Shown: positions 15,229-27,001, counted from the first letter of the stretch. The stretch is 64,000 bases of DNA from Albimonas pacifica (GCF_900113695.1 NZ_FOQH01000005.1:248001-312000); one strand, 5' to 3'. Notes: a model not told the origin generated them from the letters alone. Made by a program: numbers and translations.

Positions 15229-18200
15229 TGCGGCGCGCCCTCCTCCCCCTCCTCGGTCCGCTGGCGCTCGCCGGCGCGCTGCTGACGGCGAGCCCGGCTG
15301 CGGCCCAGTTCTCGCTGCTCGGCCTGCAGAACTCGCTGGTGCAGTTCGTGCTCTCCCAGATCTCGGTGGAGGGGGAGTTCGAGATCACCGCGGACGGCGT
15401 GCAGGAGAACGAGGACGGCCAGACCGTGCTCGCCGGCATCAAGATCGCCGACGGGGAGGGGGTGTGGTTCGAGGCGCGCAGCGCGCAGCTTTCGTGGAAC
15501 GCGCGACGCATCCTGCGCGGCGAGGTCGAGATCACCGACATCGCCCTGACCGGCATGCGGATCCTGCGCGCCCCGACCCCGCCCGAGGTCGAGGTGGTCG
15601 AGGATTCCGAGATCGATCAGGCCGGCTTCGATCCCTTCGCCTGGCCCCGCTCCCCCATCGCCGTGCGCGTGGAGAGCCTGCGCCTGGTGGACGCTTTCGT
15701 GGCCGAGGGGGTCTTCGCCCCCCAGTCGCTGGCCTTCGAGGCCACCGGCGCCTTCGTCGACGAGGGCCAGATCCAGTCCCTGAAGCTCGACATCCGGCGC
15801 ACCGACGCGGTCGAGGGGACCATCGACCTGGAATACGTGCGCGACTTCTCGGACGAGAGCCTGAAGCTGGCGCTGAACGCGCAGGAGGCGCCCGGCGGCC
15901 TCGTCGCCGTGATGGGCGGCCTGCCCAACACCTCGGCGAGCTTCGTCAATGTCGACGCCTCCGGCCCGCTGGTCGACTGGAACCTCACGCTCGCCGCCGA
16001 GGTCGACGAGGTGATCCGCGTCGACGGCTTGGCCGTGATCGACGCGCAGGCCCCGGTCTCGGTCGACGCGCAGCTCGCGCTCGTCCCCGGCCCCGAGCTC
16101 TCCGACCAGGCGCGCACCGCGCTGGGGGAGCGGGCGGAGCTCGACCTTTCCGTGCGCGAGGACGACGACGGGGTGGTGCGCATCGAGACGGGCGCGTTCA
16201 ATTCTCCCTCGATCCAGGCCTCGGCCGTGGGGACCTACACCCGGGCGAACGGGGAGATGGACTTCGACCTCAGCCTCGTCGCCGGCGCGGTGATGTCCCA
16301 GGTGGCCGAGGGCGTGGACTTCGAGCGGATCGCCTTCGACGGCGCGCTGAAGGGCGTGCCCGAGGACTTCTCCGCCTCCGGCGCCCTGTCGCTGGCCGGC
16401 CTGGCCACCGCCCCCGCCGACATCGGCGAAGCGGCGCTGGAGGTCGCGGCGACCGTGCAGGGGCAGGAGCTGACCGTCACCGCCGACGGCGACGCGACCG
16501 GCGTGCGGCTCGACCGGCTGGGGCCGGACCTGATGGGCGACACCCGCCTCGACATCCGCGCCGTCTGGGGGCTGGAGAGCCAGGTCGCCACGCTGGAGAC
16601 GCTGTCCATCGACAGCCCGCTGCTGAGCGTCTCGGCGCAGGGGACCGCGGACGTGGCGCAGTCGACCGCGGCGCTGGACTATGCGCTGTCGACCCCGAGC
16701 CTCGAGCCGGTCGCCGCCGCCTACGACCAGGTCGCCGGCGGGCGGCTCGACGTCTCGGGCCGGGCGGAGGGGCCGTTCTCGGCGATCCACCTCACCGGCC
16801 GCGCGGCGGCCGAGGACCTGACCTTCCAGGGCGAGCCCTACGGCGAGGTGGCGATCACCCATGACGTCACCGCCGGCGAGACCGTGGCGGGCAACGTCGC
16901 GGTCGAGGCCTCCGGCTCCCGCTACGGGCCGGCGCAGGTCGCGACCGACTTCACGCTCGACGGGGACCTGTTGTCGGTGACGAACCTGACCGGCGCCGCC
17001 ATGGGCGCGACGCTCGCGGGCCGGGCGGAGGTGGATCTCGCGCAGACGCTGGTCGACGGCTCGCTCGCGGTCGAGGTCGCGGATCTGGGCGCCTTCTCCG
17101 ACCTCGCCGGCGCGCCGATCGCGGGCTCGCTGCGCGGCGACCTCGACCTGACCACGCCGGAGGGGCGCCAGGACCTGCACCTTGTGGGCCGCGCCGACGG
17201 GCTGGAGGGCTTCGACGGCGCGCTCGCCTTCGCCGACCTCGACGTGACCGTGCGCGACGCGACCGGCGAGAGCGTCTCGGCCGTCTTCGCCATCGCCGCC
17301 GAAGATGCGGTGCTGCGCGCCTCGGGCGTCGAGAAGGCCACGCAGAAGGCCGCCGAGACCACCCAGGAGGCCGGCGCCGAGAGCGCGGCCGACAAGGCCG
17401 CCGACGCCGCCGCCGACGCGGCCGAGGAGGCCGCCGACGAGAACCCGCGCGCCGACGTCGCCCGCGTTCAGCGCCTGGAAGTCACCGGCGAGGCCACCGA
17501 CCTGACCGGCGCCCCGGCCGTGCGCGCGACCGCGGTCGTCACCGAGGCGACCTCCCCCCAGTTCGACGCCCGACTCGCCCGCGCCACCGTCGAGGCCGAC
17601 CTTCAGGACCTGACCGGCGCGCCCCAGGGCACGGTGCGCCTGCTGGCCGAGGACGCCTCGGGCCAGGGCGCGGGGGTGCAGGTGCTCGACGTCGCCGTGG
17701 ACGGGGTGAACCTGATCGACGATCCCGCGGCGACCGCGGTGGGCTTCGCGACCGGCGTGACCGCCCCCGGCGCCGCCATCGAGCGGGTCGACTTCGACGC
17801 CCGCGGCGAGGATCTGCTGGGCGAGGGCCGGGCCGAGGCCAACCTCGCCGCCCGCTCGATCACCGCCGACGGCGGCGTCTCCGTCGCCTCCCTCGACGCC
17901 TCCGCCACGGCCGAGGGGCTGACCACCGGCCGCTCGGCGACCCTGACCGCCACGGTCGGGGGCGTTAGCGCGGGCGGGGCCACGGTGCGCAGCGTGCAGC
18001 TCGACGCCACCGCCGCCGACCTGCTGGGCGCGCCCTCGGCCACGGCGAAGGCCACCGCCAGCGGCATCGACGCGGGCGGCGCCACCATCGCCCAGGTCAG
18101 CCTCGACGCCGAGGGCTCGAACCTGATCGAGGCGCCGGCCGGGCAGGCGACCCTCGTCGCCTCCACCGTCGACGTGGCCGGGGCGGCCTCCCTCTCGCGG

Positions 18201-20084
18201 GTGACGGCGCGGGCGAACGGCGACCTCTCGGCCCTGACCTTCTCGGTCGAGGGGCAGGGCGCCACGGCCGAGGAGGAGCCGATCCGCCTGCGGATCGACG
18301 GCCGCGGTCGGCTCGACTCCGATCCGCAGACGATCACCCTCTCGACCCTGTCGCTCGACGCGGGCGAGGTCTCCATCGCCCAGCAGGGCGCGCTGACCGC
18401 GACGCTGTCGGGGGGGACCACCGCCGTGCGCGGCCTGAACGTGACGCTGCCCGGCGGCGGGCTGACGGGCGAGGCCGCGCTCGCCTCGAACGGGGCGCGG
18501 GGCAACCTGACGCTCGCGATCGGCGACCTGCCGGCGCTGGCGGCGATCGTCGACGCGCCGGTGGACTCGGGCTCTGTCAACCTCTCGGCCGACTTCGACA
18601 CCCGCCCGGGGTCCGCCCGCGCCCGGGTGAACCTTCAGGCGCGCGAGCTCGGCTTCTCCAACATCGCGGCGGGGGACGGCACGCTCGCCGCCGATCTCGA
18701 CGCCGACTGGAACGGGCGCACGATGTCTGCCGAGGGCGTGATCCGCGGTCCCTTCGGCGAGGACGGCGTGCGCGTCGCCGCCACACTGCCGCTGCGCCCC
18801 GCGGGCATGTTCCCCGCGCCGCCGCCGGGCGCGCAGATCGACGCCTCGGTGGTCTGGCAGGGCCGGGCGGAGGCCATCTGGCCCCTGCTGCCGCTCCCCG
18901 ACCACGTGCTGACCGGCGAGCTCGACGTCGACCTGCAGGTCACCGGCGCCATCGACGCGCCGCAGCCCACCGGGCGCATCCGGCTCATCGACGGCAGCTA
19001 CCAGCATCTCGAGGCGGGCACGATCCTGTCGGACCTGCAGGTCCGCTCCTCCCTGCGCGAGGGCGGCGGCCTGCGGGTGCGCCTGACCGCCACCGACGGC
19101 GCCGGCGGGCCGGTCGAGGCGAACGTCGACCTCGTCGGCGACCGGATCACCGCCACCGCGACCACGCGCGAGGCGGTGCTGGTGCGCCGCGACGACGTCA
19201 CCGCCGCCGTCTCCACCGACATCCGGGTCGAGGGCCCCACCATCGCCCCCGCCGTCACCGGAGAGATCCGCATCGACCGCGCCGAGGTGCGCCTGGTCAA
19301 CGCCACGCCGCCCTCGCTGCCCGACCTCGGCGAGATCGAGATCAAGGGCGAGCCCCCCGAGAAGGTGGAGGAGGAGGCCTCCGGCGGCCCCACGCTCGAC
19401 CTCAAGATCGTGGCGCCCGGCGACATCTTCGTGCGCGGGCGCGGCCTGACCTCGGAGTGGCAGGTCGACCTCGCCATCACCGGCTACGCCGCCTCGCCGC
19501 GGATCACCGGGCTGGTCTCGGGCGTGCGCGGCACGCTCGACTTCCTGGGTCGGGACTTCGACCTCGCCCGCTCGGACGTGCGCTTCCTGGGCGGGCCCGA
19601 GATCGACCCGCAGCTCGACGTGGTCTTCGAGCATGAGCGCGAGGACATCACCGGGCGCATCGCGGTGCGGGGCTCGGCCTCGGACCCGCGGCTCGCCTTC
19701 GAGTCGGTGCCCGCCCTGCCGGAGGACGAGGTCCTGCCGCGGGTGATCTTCGGGACCAACCGCCAGAGCCTCTCGGCCGCGCAGGGCATCCAGCTCGCGG
19801 CCGGCGTGGCGACGCTGGCCTCGGGGGGCGAGGGCACGCTGGGGCGGGTGCGCTCGGCGGTCGGGCTCGACGTGCTGGCGGTGGACACCGACGGCGACGC
19901 CACCGCGATCTCCGCCGGGCAGAACATCGCCGAGGGCGTCTACGTGGGCGTGAAGCAGCCCGTGGACGGCGGCGCCACCGCGGTGGAAGTCGAGATCGAC
20001 GTCTTCGACAACGTCACCGTGGATGCCGAGACCTCGGGCGAGGACGGCTCCTCGGTCGGCGTGAACTGGAAATACGACTGGTAG
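15228..20084 (+). CDS. tamB: Translocation and assembly module TamB (AsmA-like), expanded with internal repeats
   Basis: Inner-membrane-anchored periplasmic protein that bridges to TamA. 1618 aa, longer than the usual 1250-1450. Residues 1-26 form a signal or anchor (LLGPLALAGALLTASPAAAQ). The middle is beta-rich AsmA/TamB repeat sequence. Residues about 700-745 are an Ala/Glu/Lys-rich helical insert (KAADAAADAAEEAADEN), followed to about 1010 by repeating units with DLTGAP/DLLGAP/NLIEAP blocks and TAxVxGVxAGGATVxxVxLDA. The C-terminal DUF490 domain (about 1250-1618) includes GLTSEWQVDLAITGYAASPRITG and ends VGVNWKYDW. It is translationally coupled to tamA, and a strong terminator follows. 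Confidence 0.95.
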   Translation: MRRALLPLLGPLALAGALLTASPAAAQFSLLGLQNSLVQFVLSQISVEGEFEITADGVQENEDGQTVLAGIKIADGEGVWFEARSAQLSWNARRILRGEVEITDIALTGMRILRAPTPPEVEVVEDSEIDQAGFDPFAWPRSPIAVRVESLRLVDAFVAEGVFAPQSLAFEATGAFVDEGQIQSLKLDIRRTDAVEGTIDLEYVRDFSDESLKLALNAQEAPGGLVAVMGGLPNTSASFVNVDASGPLVDWNLTLAAEVDEVIRVDGLAVIDAQAPVSVDAQLALVPGPELSDQARTALGERAELDLSVREDDDGVVRIETGAFNSPSIQASAVGTYTRANGEMDFDLSLVAGAVMSQVAEGVDFERIAFDGALKGVPEDFSASGALSLAGLATAPADIGEAALEVAATVQGQELTVTADGDATGVRLDRLGPDLMGDTRLDIRAVWGLESQVATLETLSIDSPLLSVSAQGTADVAQSTAALDYALSTPSLEPVAAAYDQVAGGRLDVSGRAEGPFSAIHLTGRAAAEDLTFQGEPYGEVAITHDVTAGETVAGNVAVEASGSRYGPAQVATDFTLDGDLLSVTNLTGAAMGATLAGRAEVDLAQTLVDGSLAVEVADLGAFSDLAGAPIAGSLRGDLDLTTPEGRQDLHLVGRADGLEGFDGALAFADLDVTVRDATGESVSAVFAIAAEDAVLRASGVEKATQKAAETTQEAGAESAADKAADAAADAAEEAADENPRADVARVQRLEVTGEATDLTGAPAVRATAVVTEATSPQFDARLARATVEADLQDLTGAPQGTVRLLAEDASGQGAGVQVLDVAVDGVNLIDDPAATAVGFATGVTAPGAAIERVDFDARGEDLLGEGRAEANLAARSITADGGVSVASLDASATAEGLTTGRSATLTATVGGVSAGGATVRSVQLDATAADLLGAPSATAKATASGIDAGGATIAQVSLDAEGSNLIEAPAGQATLVASTVDVAGAASLSRVTARANGDLSALTFSVEGQGATAEEEPIRLRIDGRGRLDSDPQTITLSTLSLDAGEVSIAQQGALTATLSGGTTAVRGLNVTLPGGGLTGEAALASNGARGNLTLAIGDLPALAAIVDAPVDSGSVNLSADFDTRPGSARARVNLQARELGFSNIAAGDGTLAADLDADWNGRTMSAEGVIRGPFGEDGVRVAATLPLRPAGMFPAPPPGAQIDASVVWQGRAEAIWPLLPLPDHVLTGELDVDLQVTGAIDAPQPTGRIRLIDGSYQHLEAGTILSDLQVRSSLREGGGLRVRLTATDGAGGPVEANVDLVGDRITATATTREAVLVRRDDVTAAVSTDIRVEGPTIAPAVTGEIRIDRAEVRLVNATPPSLPDLGEIEIKGEPPEKVEEEASGGPTLDLKIVAPGDIFVRGRGLTSEWQVDLAITGYAASPRITGLVSGVRGTLDFLGRDFDLARSDVRFLGGPEIDPQLDVVFEHEREDITGRIAVRGSASDPRLAFESVPALPEDEVLPRVIFGTNRQSLSAAQGIQLAAGVATLASGGEGTLGRVRSAVGLDVLAVDTDGDATAISAGQNIAEGVYVGVKQPVDGGATAVEVEIDVFDNVTVDAETSGEDGSSVGVNWKYDW

Positions 20085-20113
20085 GGCGGCCCGCGCCGCC
20101 GGCCGGACCGACG

Positions 20114-20145
20114 AAGGCCCCGGGGCTGGCCGCCCCGGGGCCTTT
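20114..20145 (+). terminator. Intrinsic terminator of tamAB
   Basis: AAGGCCCCGGGG pairs with CCCCGGGGCCTT around a 7-8 base loop, 30 bases after the tamB stop and followed by TTTC. It is a strong hairpin, and the matching A/T ends would also let it act on the opposite strand. Confidence 0.75.
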
Positions 20146-20149
20146 CGCG

Positions 20150-20277
20150 TCGCGCCGAAGGCGCGCGGTCGAAGTCGCGCCGAAGGGCGCGCGGTTGTAG
20201 TCGCGCCGAAGGCGCGCGGCCGGAGTCCCGCCGAAGGGCGCGCGGTCGGAACCGCGCCGAAGGGCGCGCGGGAGGAG
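20150..20277. repeat. Tandem array of five 25-26 bp hairpin units
   Basis: Five units, each close to TCGCGCCGAAGGCGCGCGGTCGAAG, start at 20150, 20175, 20201, 20226 and 20252. Each contains a self-complementary CGCGCC-GAA(G)-GGCGCG stem with a GAA-type loop, and units alternate between GAAGGC and GAAGGGC. The array fills the convergent gap between tamB and the glutathione peroxidase gene, just past the terminator. Confidence 0.85.
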
Positions 20278-20308
20278 TTACGGCGTCGGGGTCGCGCCGG
20301 CGGGGGCG

Positions 20309-20893
20309 TCAGCCGGCGACGAGCAGCGCCTCGATCGCCTCGCGGATCTCGGGGTCCTGAGGCGCGACCGCGCTGTCCCAGGCGCCGACTAGGGCGCCGT
20401 CCGGGCCCAGCAGGTACTTGTGGAAATTCCAGCGGGGCGCGGGCAGGTCGCGCCCGGCGCTGCGGCCCTCCTGCGCGGCCCAGGCGTAGAACGGGTGGGC
20501 CTGCGGGCCCTTCACCTGCACGAGGCCGGACATCGGGAAGTCGATGGCGAAGTTGACCTCACAGAAGTCCTTGATCGCGCCCTCGTCCTCGTATTCCTGC
20601 CGGCCGAAGTCGCGGCTGGGCGCGCCGACCACGACGAGGCCGCGGTCGCGGTAGGCCTCCCACAGGGCCTGGAGCCCGTCGTATTGCGGGGTGAAGCCGC
20701 AGCGCGAGGCGGTGTTGACCACCAGCACCGGGCGGCCGGCGTAATCGGCCAGCGCGATCCGCTGGCCGGCGCCGTCCAGGGGCTCGAAGACGAAGGCATG
20801 CGCGCTCTGGGCTGCGCGGGCGACATGGGGCAGGGCGAGCGCGCCCGCGCCCAGCGCGAAGAAGCGGCGGCGGTGGATGGTCGGCGGGGTCAT
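20309..20893 (-). CDS. Glutathione peroxidase family protein, exported by a Tat-like signal
   Basis: Thiol peroxidase reducing H2O2 or lipid hydroperoxides. 194 aa with an N-terminal RRRFFALGAGALALPHVARA signal that looks Tat-like, so a periplasmic location is likely. Catalytic Cys65 lies in VNTASRCGFTPQYDGL (Cys instead of selenocysteine). The FGRQEYEDEGAIKDFC segment carries the conserved Gln and a possible resolving Cys, and WNFHKYLLG holds the conserved Trp and Asn. It is convergent with tamB and separate from purB, so probably monocistronic. Bacterial members of this family often use thioredoxin rather than glutathione. Confidence 0.9.
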   Translation of the reverse strand: MTPPTIHRRRFFALGAGALALPHVARAAQSAHAFVFEPLDGAGQRIALADYAGRPVLVVNTASRCGFTPQYDGLQALWEAYRDRGLVVVGAPSRDFGRQEYEDEGAIKDFCEVNFAIDFPMSGLVQVKGPQAHPFYAWAAQEGRSAGRDLPAPRWNFHKYLLGPDGALVGAWDSAVAPQDPEIREAIEALLVAG

Positions 20894-21049
20894 TGCGTCG
20901 GTCTCCTGCCCGGGTCGGCCAAGGCCTCTCCCCCCAATGGCCTCTCCTCGGTGATACGTAGGCGCCGCCGCTTCGGTTTCATCGTCCGCGTCCCGAACTG
21001 CGACGCTGCGCAGCGGGGCCGCGCCGAGCGCAGGCCCCCGGAACGCGAG

Positions 21050-21075
21050 CGGCCCGGGCGTCGCCGCCCGGGCCG
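21050..21075 (-). terminator. Possible terminator of purB
   Basis: CGGCCCGGGCG pairs with CGCCCGGGCCG, 22 bases after the purB stop. The stem is very strong, but no clear T-run follows on the minus strand. Confidence 0.45.
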
Positions 21076-21097
21076 TTTCCGCGCCGCGTCGCGAGGA

Positions 21098-22402
21098 TCA
21101 GTCCTCGGCGAAGACCCGCGCGAAGATCGCGTCGACGCGCTTGAGGTGGTAGCCGAGGTCGAACTTCTCCTCGAGCTCGGCGTCGCTCAGGGCCGCCGTC
21201 ACCTCCGGGTCGGCCTTCAGCTCGGTCAGGAAGTCGGCGCCCTGCTCCCACACCTTCATCGCGTTGCGCTGCACGAGGCGGTAGCTGTCCTCGCGCGAGC
21301 AGCCGGCCTGGGTGAGGGCCAGCAGCACCCGCTGGGAATGCACCAGGCCTTTGAACTTGTTGAGGTTCGCCAGCATGTTCTCGGGGTAGACGACCAGCTT
21401 GTCGATGACCCCGGTCAGGCGCGACAGGGCGAAGTCGAGCGTGATGGTGGCGTCCGGGCCGATGTAGCGCTCGACCGAGGAGTGCGAGATGTCCCGCTCG
21501 TGCCACAGCGCCACGTTCTCCATCGCCGGCACGACGTAGCCGCGGACCATGCGGGCGAGGCCGGTGAGGTTCTCGGTCAGCACCGGGTTGCGCTTGTGGG
21601 GCATCGCCGAGGAGCCCTTCTGGCCGGGGGAGAAGAACTCTTCGGCCTCCAGGACCTCGGTGCGCTGCATGTGGCGGATCTCGATCGCCACGTTCTCGAT
21701 GGAGGAGGCGACGACGCCGAGCGCCGCGAAGAAGGCGGCGTGGCGGTCGCGCGGGATCACCTGGGTGGAGATCGGCTCCGGCTCGAGGCCCATGGCCTTG
21801 CAGACGTGCTCCTCCACGAACGGGTCGATATTCGCAAAAGTGCCGACGGCGCCGGAGATGGCGCCGGTGGCGATCTCGAACCGGGCTTTCTCCAGTCGGT
21901 TCCGGTTGCGCTTCATCTCCGCGTAGAAGCGCGCGAAGGTCAGGCCCATGGTGGTCGGCTCGGCGTGGATGCCGTGGGAGCGGCCGATGCGCACCGTGTC
22001 CTTGTGCTCGTAGGCGCGGCGCTTGAGGGCGGCGAGCAGGGCGTCGACGTCGGCGATCAGGATGTCGGCGGCCTGCACGAGCTGCAGGTTGAAGCAGGTG
22101 TCGAGGATGTCCGACGAGGTCATCCCCTGGTGCACGAAGCGCGCCTCGGGGCCCACCAGCTCGGCCAGGTGGGTGAGGAAGGCGATGACGTCGTGCTTCG
22201 TCTCGCGCTCGATCTCGTCGATGCGCGCGATGTCGAAGGTCTTGTCCTTCGCGGTCCAGACCTGGGCGGCGGCTTCCTTCGGGATCACGCCGAGCTCGGC
22301 CTGGGCGTCGCAGGCGTGGGCCTCGATCTCGAACCACAGGCGGAACTTGGTCTCGGGCGTCCAGACGGCCGTCATCTCGGGGCGGGCGTAGCGGGGGATC
22401 AT
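21098..22402 (-). CDS. purB: Adenylosuccinate lyase
   Basis: Catalyses two purine biosynthesis steps: SAICAR to AICAR and adenylosuccinate to AMP, each releasing fumarate. 434 aa, matching the short Bacillus-type PurB. Visible signatures are [26 protein letters not shown] (catalytic His), and the fumarase/lyase signature [11 protein letters not shown] near residue 265. The start [10 protein letters not shown] is standard. It is monocistronic, and the 387-bp gap upstream should hold its promoter. Confidence 0.97.
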   Translation of the reverse strand: MIPRYARPEMTAVWTPETKFRLWFEIEAHACDAQAELGVIPKEAAAQVWTAKDKTFDIARIDEIERETKHDVIAFLTHLAELVGPEARFVHQGMTSSDILDTCFNLQLVQAADILIADVDALLAALKRRAYEHKDTVRIGRSHGIHAEPTTMGLTFARFYAEMKRNRNRLEKARFEIATGAISGAVGTFANIDPFVEEHVCKAMGLEPEPISTQVIPRDRHAAFFAALGVVASSIENVAIEIRHMQRTEVLEAEEFFSPGQKGSSAMPHKRNPVLTENLTGLARMVRGYVVPAMENVALWHERDISHSSVERYIGPDATITLDFALSRLTGVIDKLVVYPENMLANLNKFKGLVHSQRVLLALTQAGCSREDSYRLVQRNAMKVWEQGADFLTELKADPEVTAALSDAELEEKFDLGYHLKRVDAIFARVFAED

Positions 22403-22789
22403 GGCGGCCTCTGGGTCTGGGGGCGGTCTCGCGCGCGGCGCGCAGGCGGTGTCGGGCGCGGGATAGCGCGCGGGGGGCGTCGCGGCAAGACGGCGGCGGC
22501 GCGCAGGGCGCGGGGGGAGGCCGCGCGTCGACCCGCGCGCCCGCGGCCCGCGCGCGCCCGCGCGGCGCATCGGGCGAGGGCGCCGGGCGGCGAGGGGCGC
22601 TGGCCGGGCAGGGGCGCGCCGGGGGGCAGGCCGGCGCCGGGCGTCGCGCCGCACGGCGGGGGGCCGGGCATGGGGCGGACGGCGCCGGGCGGCGCGCCGG
22701 AGCGGCGGGAGCCGGCGCCGAGGGCGGCGTTGCAGGGCGCCGCGCGCCGGCGGAGGCGGCCGGCGGCGGGGCCGGCCGGGGCCCGCGCC
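22403..22789. other. 387-bp G+C-rich gap between purB and the yej operon
   Basis: No gene, RNA or palindromic repeat was recognised. The DNA is low-complexity, dominated by GCGCGC/GGCGGG strings, and codon-like frames in it are chance. The purB promoter is expected near 22403-22480 (minus strand), but no clear hexamers are visible. Confidence 0.5.
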
Positions 22790-23106
22790 TCAGTCGCCGC
22801 TGGCGCGGACGCGGAAGCGGGCGGGGTCGTCGGGCGTCGGCTCGAGGATCCAGGCCTTGGGACCGATCCTGGCCCCGCGGGAGGTGCGGTAGCCCTCGAC
22901 CTGCAGGCGCGTGCGGCCGCCGGCCATGGGAATCGCGCGGCCCGCGGCGACCACGCCGTCGGAGAACTCGACCGCCACCGGCAGGCCGGACGCGGGCAGG
23001 TCCGCCTCGGGCAGGGCGCCGGTGGCGCCGACGTAGAAATGGGTGTGCGCGACCGACACCGCGCCGCCGGCCTCCGCCGGGGCGCCTTTTCGTCCGAGGA
23101 AGCGGA

Positions 23107-23110
<4 letters not shown>
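22790..23110 (-). CDS. Hypothetical protein (106 aa) coupled to yejF
   Basis: A small soluble protein with no signal peptide. It looks rich in beta strands: AVSVAHTHFYVGATG, LPVAVEFSDGVVAAGRAIPMAGGRTRLQVEGYRTSRG and AWILEP. The family is not recognised. Its ATG overlaps the yejF stop by four bases (ATGA at 23110-23107), so it is translated as the last gene of the yej operon. A role linked to the transporter is inferred only from position. Confidence 0.72.
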
Positions 23111-24698
<1,588 letters not shown>

Positions 24699-24702
<4 letters not shown>

Positions 24703-25910
24703 CGGAAGGCCTTTCGGGGGTCGAAGGCGTCGCGCACGCCTTCGAAGACGAAGACCAGCAGCGACAGCATGATCGCGAAGGTGAAGAAGGCGGTGAAGCC
24801 CAGCCAGGGCGCCTGCAGGTTGTTCTTGCCCTGCAGCGCGAGGTCCCCCAGCGAGGGGTAGGAGGCCGGCAGGCCGAAGCCGATGAAGTCCAGCGTCGCC
24901 AGCGTCGAGATCGAGGCGGTGAGGATGAAGGGCATCATGGTCAGCGTCGCCACCATCGCGTTGGGCAGCAGGTGGCGGAACATGATCGTCCAGTCGCCGA
25001 CCCCCAGCGCCCGGGCGGCGCGCACGTATTCGAAGTTGCGCGCGCGCAGGAACTCGGCCCGCACCACGCCCACCAGCGCGGTCCACTGGAACAGGCTGAG
25101 CAGGATCAGCATCGACCAGAAGGTCGGCTCGATGATCGCGGCGATGATCATGATCAGGAACAGGGTGGGGATCGCCGACCAGATCTCCTCGACGCGCTGG
25201 AAGGTCAGGTCGACCCAGCCGCCGAAATAGCCCTGCGCGGCCCCGGCCACCACGCCGATGACCGAGCTCAGCGCGGTCAGCGCCAGGCCGAACAGCACCG
25301 AGATCCGGAACCCGTAGATCACCCGGGCCAGCACGTCGCGCGCCTGGTCGTCGGTGCCCAGCCAGTGGGTCGCGTCGGGCGGCGAGGGCGCGGTGGCGAC
25401 CCCGTAGCTGATGGTGTCGTAGCTGAACGGGATCAGCGGCCACCAGATCGAGCCGGGCTCGGCCCCCTCGATCTCCTCGCCGGCCTCGACCTGGGCGATC
25501 AGTCCCTCGGGGTCGTCGAAGCAGCTCTCGAGGCCGCCGGTCAGGATCAGGCAGCGGACTTCGACGGCGCGATAGTCGGCCTCGGTCTCGAAGTCGCCGC
25601 CGAAGTCGGTCTCGGGGTGGAACTCGAAGATCGGGAACATCGTCTCGCCCCGGTAGACCACCAGGAACGGCTTGTCGTTGGCCACGAACTCGGCGAACAG
25701 CGCCACCACGAACAGGATCAGGAAGATCCACAGCGACCAGAAGGCCCGGCCGTTGGCGCGGAAATTGTCCCAGCGCCGCTTCTGCAGCGGGTCGAGCTGG
25801 AACAGCCCCCGCCGCGGCGGGGGCGCCAGCGCGGGCGCGGGGGCGGGGCCGGCGGGCGTCTCGGGCGCGGAGACGGCGTCGGGGGCGTCGGGCGTCTCGG
25901 TCCGGCTCAT
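24699..25910 (-). CDS. yejE: Oligopeptide ABC transporter permease YejE
   Basis: Inner-membrane permease (DppC type) of the Yej importer, 403 aa. The first 35 residues are Pro/Ala-rich cytoplasmic sequence, then comes the conserved LDPLQKRRWDNFRANGRAFWSLWIFL and TM1. A large periplasmic segment (to about 170) includes the two-cysteine stretch CLILTGGLESCF. Five further TM segments carry the coupling EAA-like loop RAARALGVGDWTIMFRHLLPNA near residues 300-320. The ATG overlaps the yejB stop (ATGA), so translation is coupled. Confidence 0.94.
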
Positions 25911-27001
25911 GTCGCGCGGCTCTCGAAGTCGATGCGCGGGTCGATCCACACGTAGGTCAGGTCCGAGATCAGCTTCACCACCATGCCCAGCAGCGAGAAC
26001 AGGTAGAGCGTCCCGAACACCACCGGGTAGTCGCGGTTCACGACGCTCTCGTAGCCCAGCAGGCCGAGGCCATCGAGCGAGAACACGATCTCGATGATGA
26101 AGGCGCCGGTGAAGAAGATCGAGATGAAGGCCCCCGGGAAGCCCGCGATCACGATCAGCATGGCGTTGCGGAACACGTGGCCATAGAGAACCCTGCGCTC
26201 CGTCAGGCCCTTGGCGCGGGCGGTCATCACGTACTGCTTGCGGATCTCGTCGAGGAACGAGTTCTTGGTCAGCAGCGTCAGCGTCGCGAAGCCCGAGATC
26301 GCCATCGCCAGCACGGGCAGGGCGATGTGGTGGAAATAATCCACGATCTGCATGCCGGTGGAGAGCCGGTGGAAGTCGTCCGAGACCAGCCCCCGCAGCG
26401 GGAACCACTGGAAGTAGCTGCCGCCGGCGAAGAAGATCAGCAGCATCACCGCGAACAGGAAGCCCGGGATCGCGTAGCCCACGATCACCAGGCCCGAGGT
26501 CCAGGCGTCGAAGACCGAGCCGTCGCGCACCGCCTTGCGGATCCCCAGCGGGATCGAGACGAGGTAGGCGAGCAGCGTCGTCCACAGCCCCAGGCTGATC
26601 GAGACGGGCATCTTCTCCACGATCAGGTCGATCACCGAGATCGAGCGGTAGTAGCTCTCCCCGAAGTCGAAGCGCAGGTAGTTCCAGATCATCAGGCCGA
26701 AGCGCTCCAGCGGCGGCTTGTCGAAGCCGAACTGACGCTCGAGGTCGGCGATGAAGTCGGGGTCGAGACCCTGGGCCCCGCGGTAATCCCCGCCGGGCGC
26801 GCCGCCGCCGCCACCGCCGCCGGCCTCCCCCCCGCCGCCGCCGGTGAAGCGGTCGGTGGCCGAGGCCGGGTCGTTGAGCTGGGAGATGATCTGCTGCACC
26901 GGGCCGCCCGGCGCGAACTGGATGACCGCGAAGTTGATCGCCATGATCCCCAGCAGGGTGGGGATCATCAGCAGGATGCGGCGAAGGATATAGGCGCCCA
27001 T
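25907..27001 (-). CDS. yejB: Oligopeptide ABC transporter permease YejB
   Basis: Partner permease (DppB type), 364 aa. It starts MGAYILRRILLMIPTLLGIMAINFAVIQFAPGGP, the usual first TM with the APGGP motif. A glycine-rich loop (residues about 54-71) precedes YRGAQGLDPDFIADLERQFGFD. The coupling loop is MTARAKGLTERRVLYGHVFRNAML near 240-262. Six TM segments are apparent. Its ATG directly follows the TGA of the 50-aa gene upstream. Confidence 0.95.
   Translation of the reverse strand: MGAYILRRILLMIPTLLGIMAINFAVIQFAPGGPVQQIISQLNDPASATDRFTGGGGGEAGGGGGGGAPGGDYRGAQGLDPDFIADLERQFGFDKPPLERFGLMIWNYLRFDFGESYYRSISVIDLIVEKMPVSISLGLWTTLLAYLVSIPLGIRKAVRDGSVFDAWTSGLVIVGYAIPGFLFAVMLLIFFAGGSYFQWFPLRGLVSDDFHRLSTGMQIVDYFHHIALPVLAMAISGFATLTLLTKNSFLDEIRKQYVMTARAKGLTERRVLYGHVFRNAMLIVIAGFPGAFISIFFTGAFIIEIVFSLDGLGLLGYESVVNRDYPVVFGTLYLFSLLGMVVKLISDLTYVWIDPRIDFESRAT

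Noticed and set aside
15222-19634. 1470-codon open frame antisense to tamB
   Set aside because: The translation is low-complexity R/G/A/H/D-rich shadow sequence. It exists because G+C-ending codons in tamB suppress stops on the other strand; tamB itself has a full family match.
20150-20277. CRISPR array
   Set aside because: Units are directly contiguous 25-26 bp hairpins without variable spacers, and no cas genes are present.
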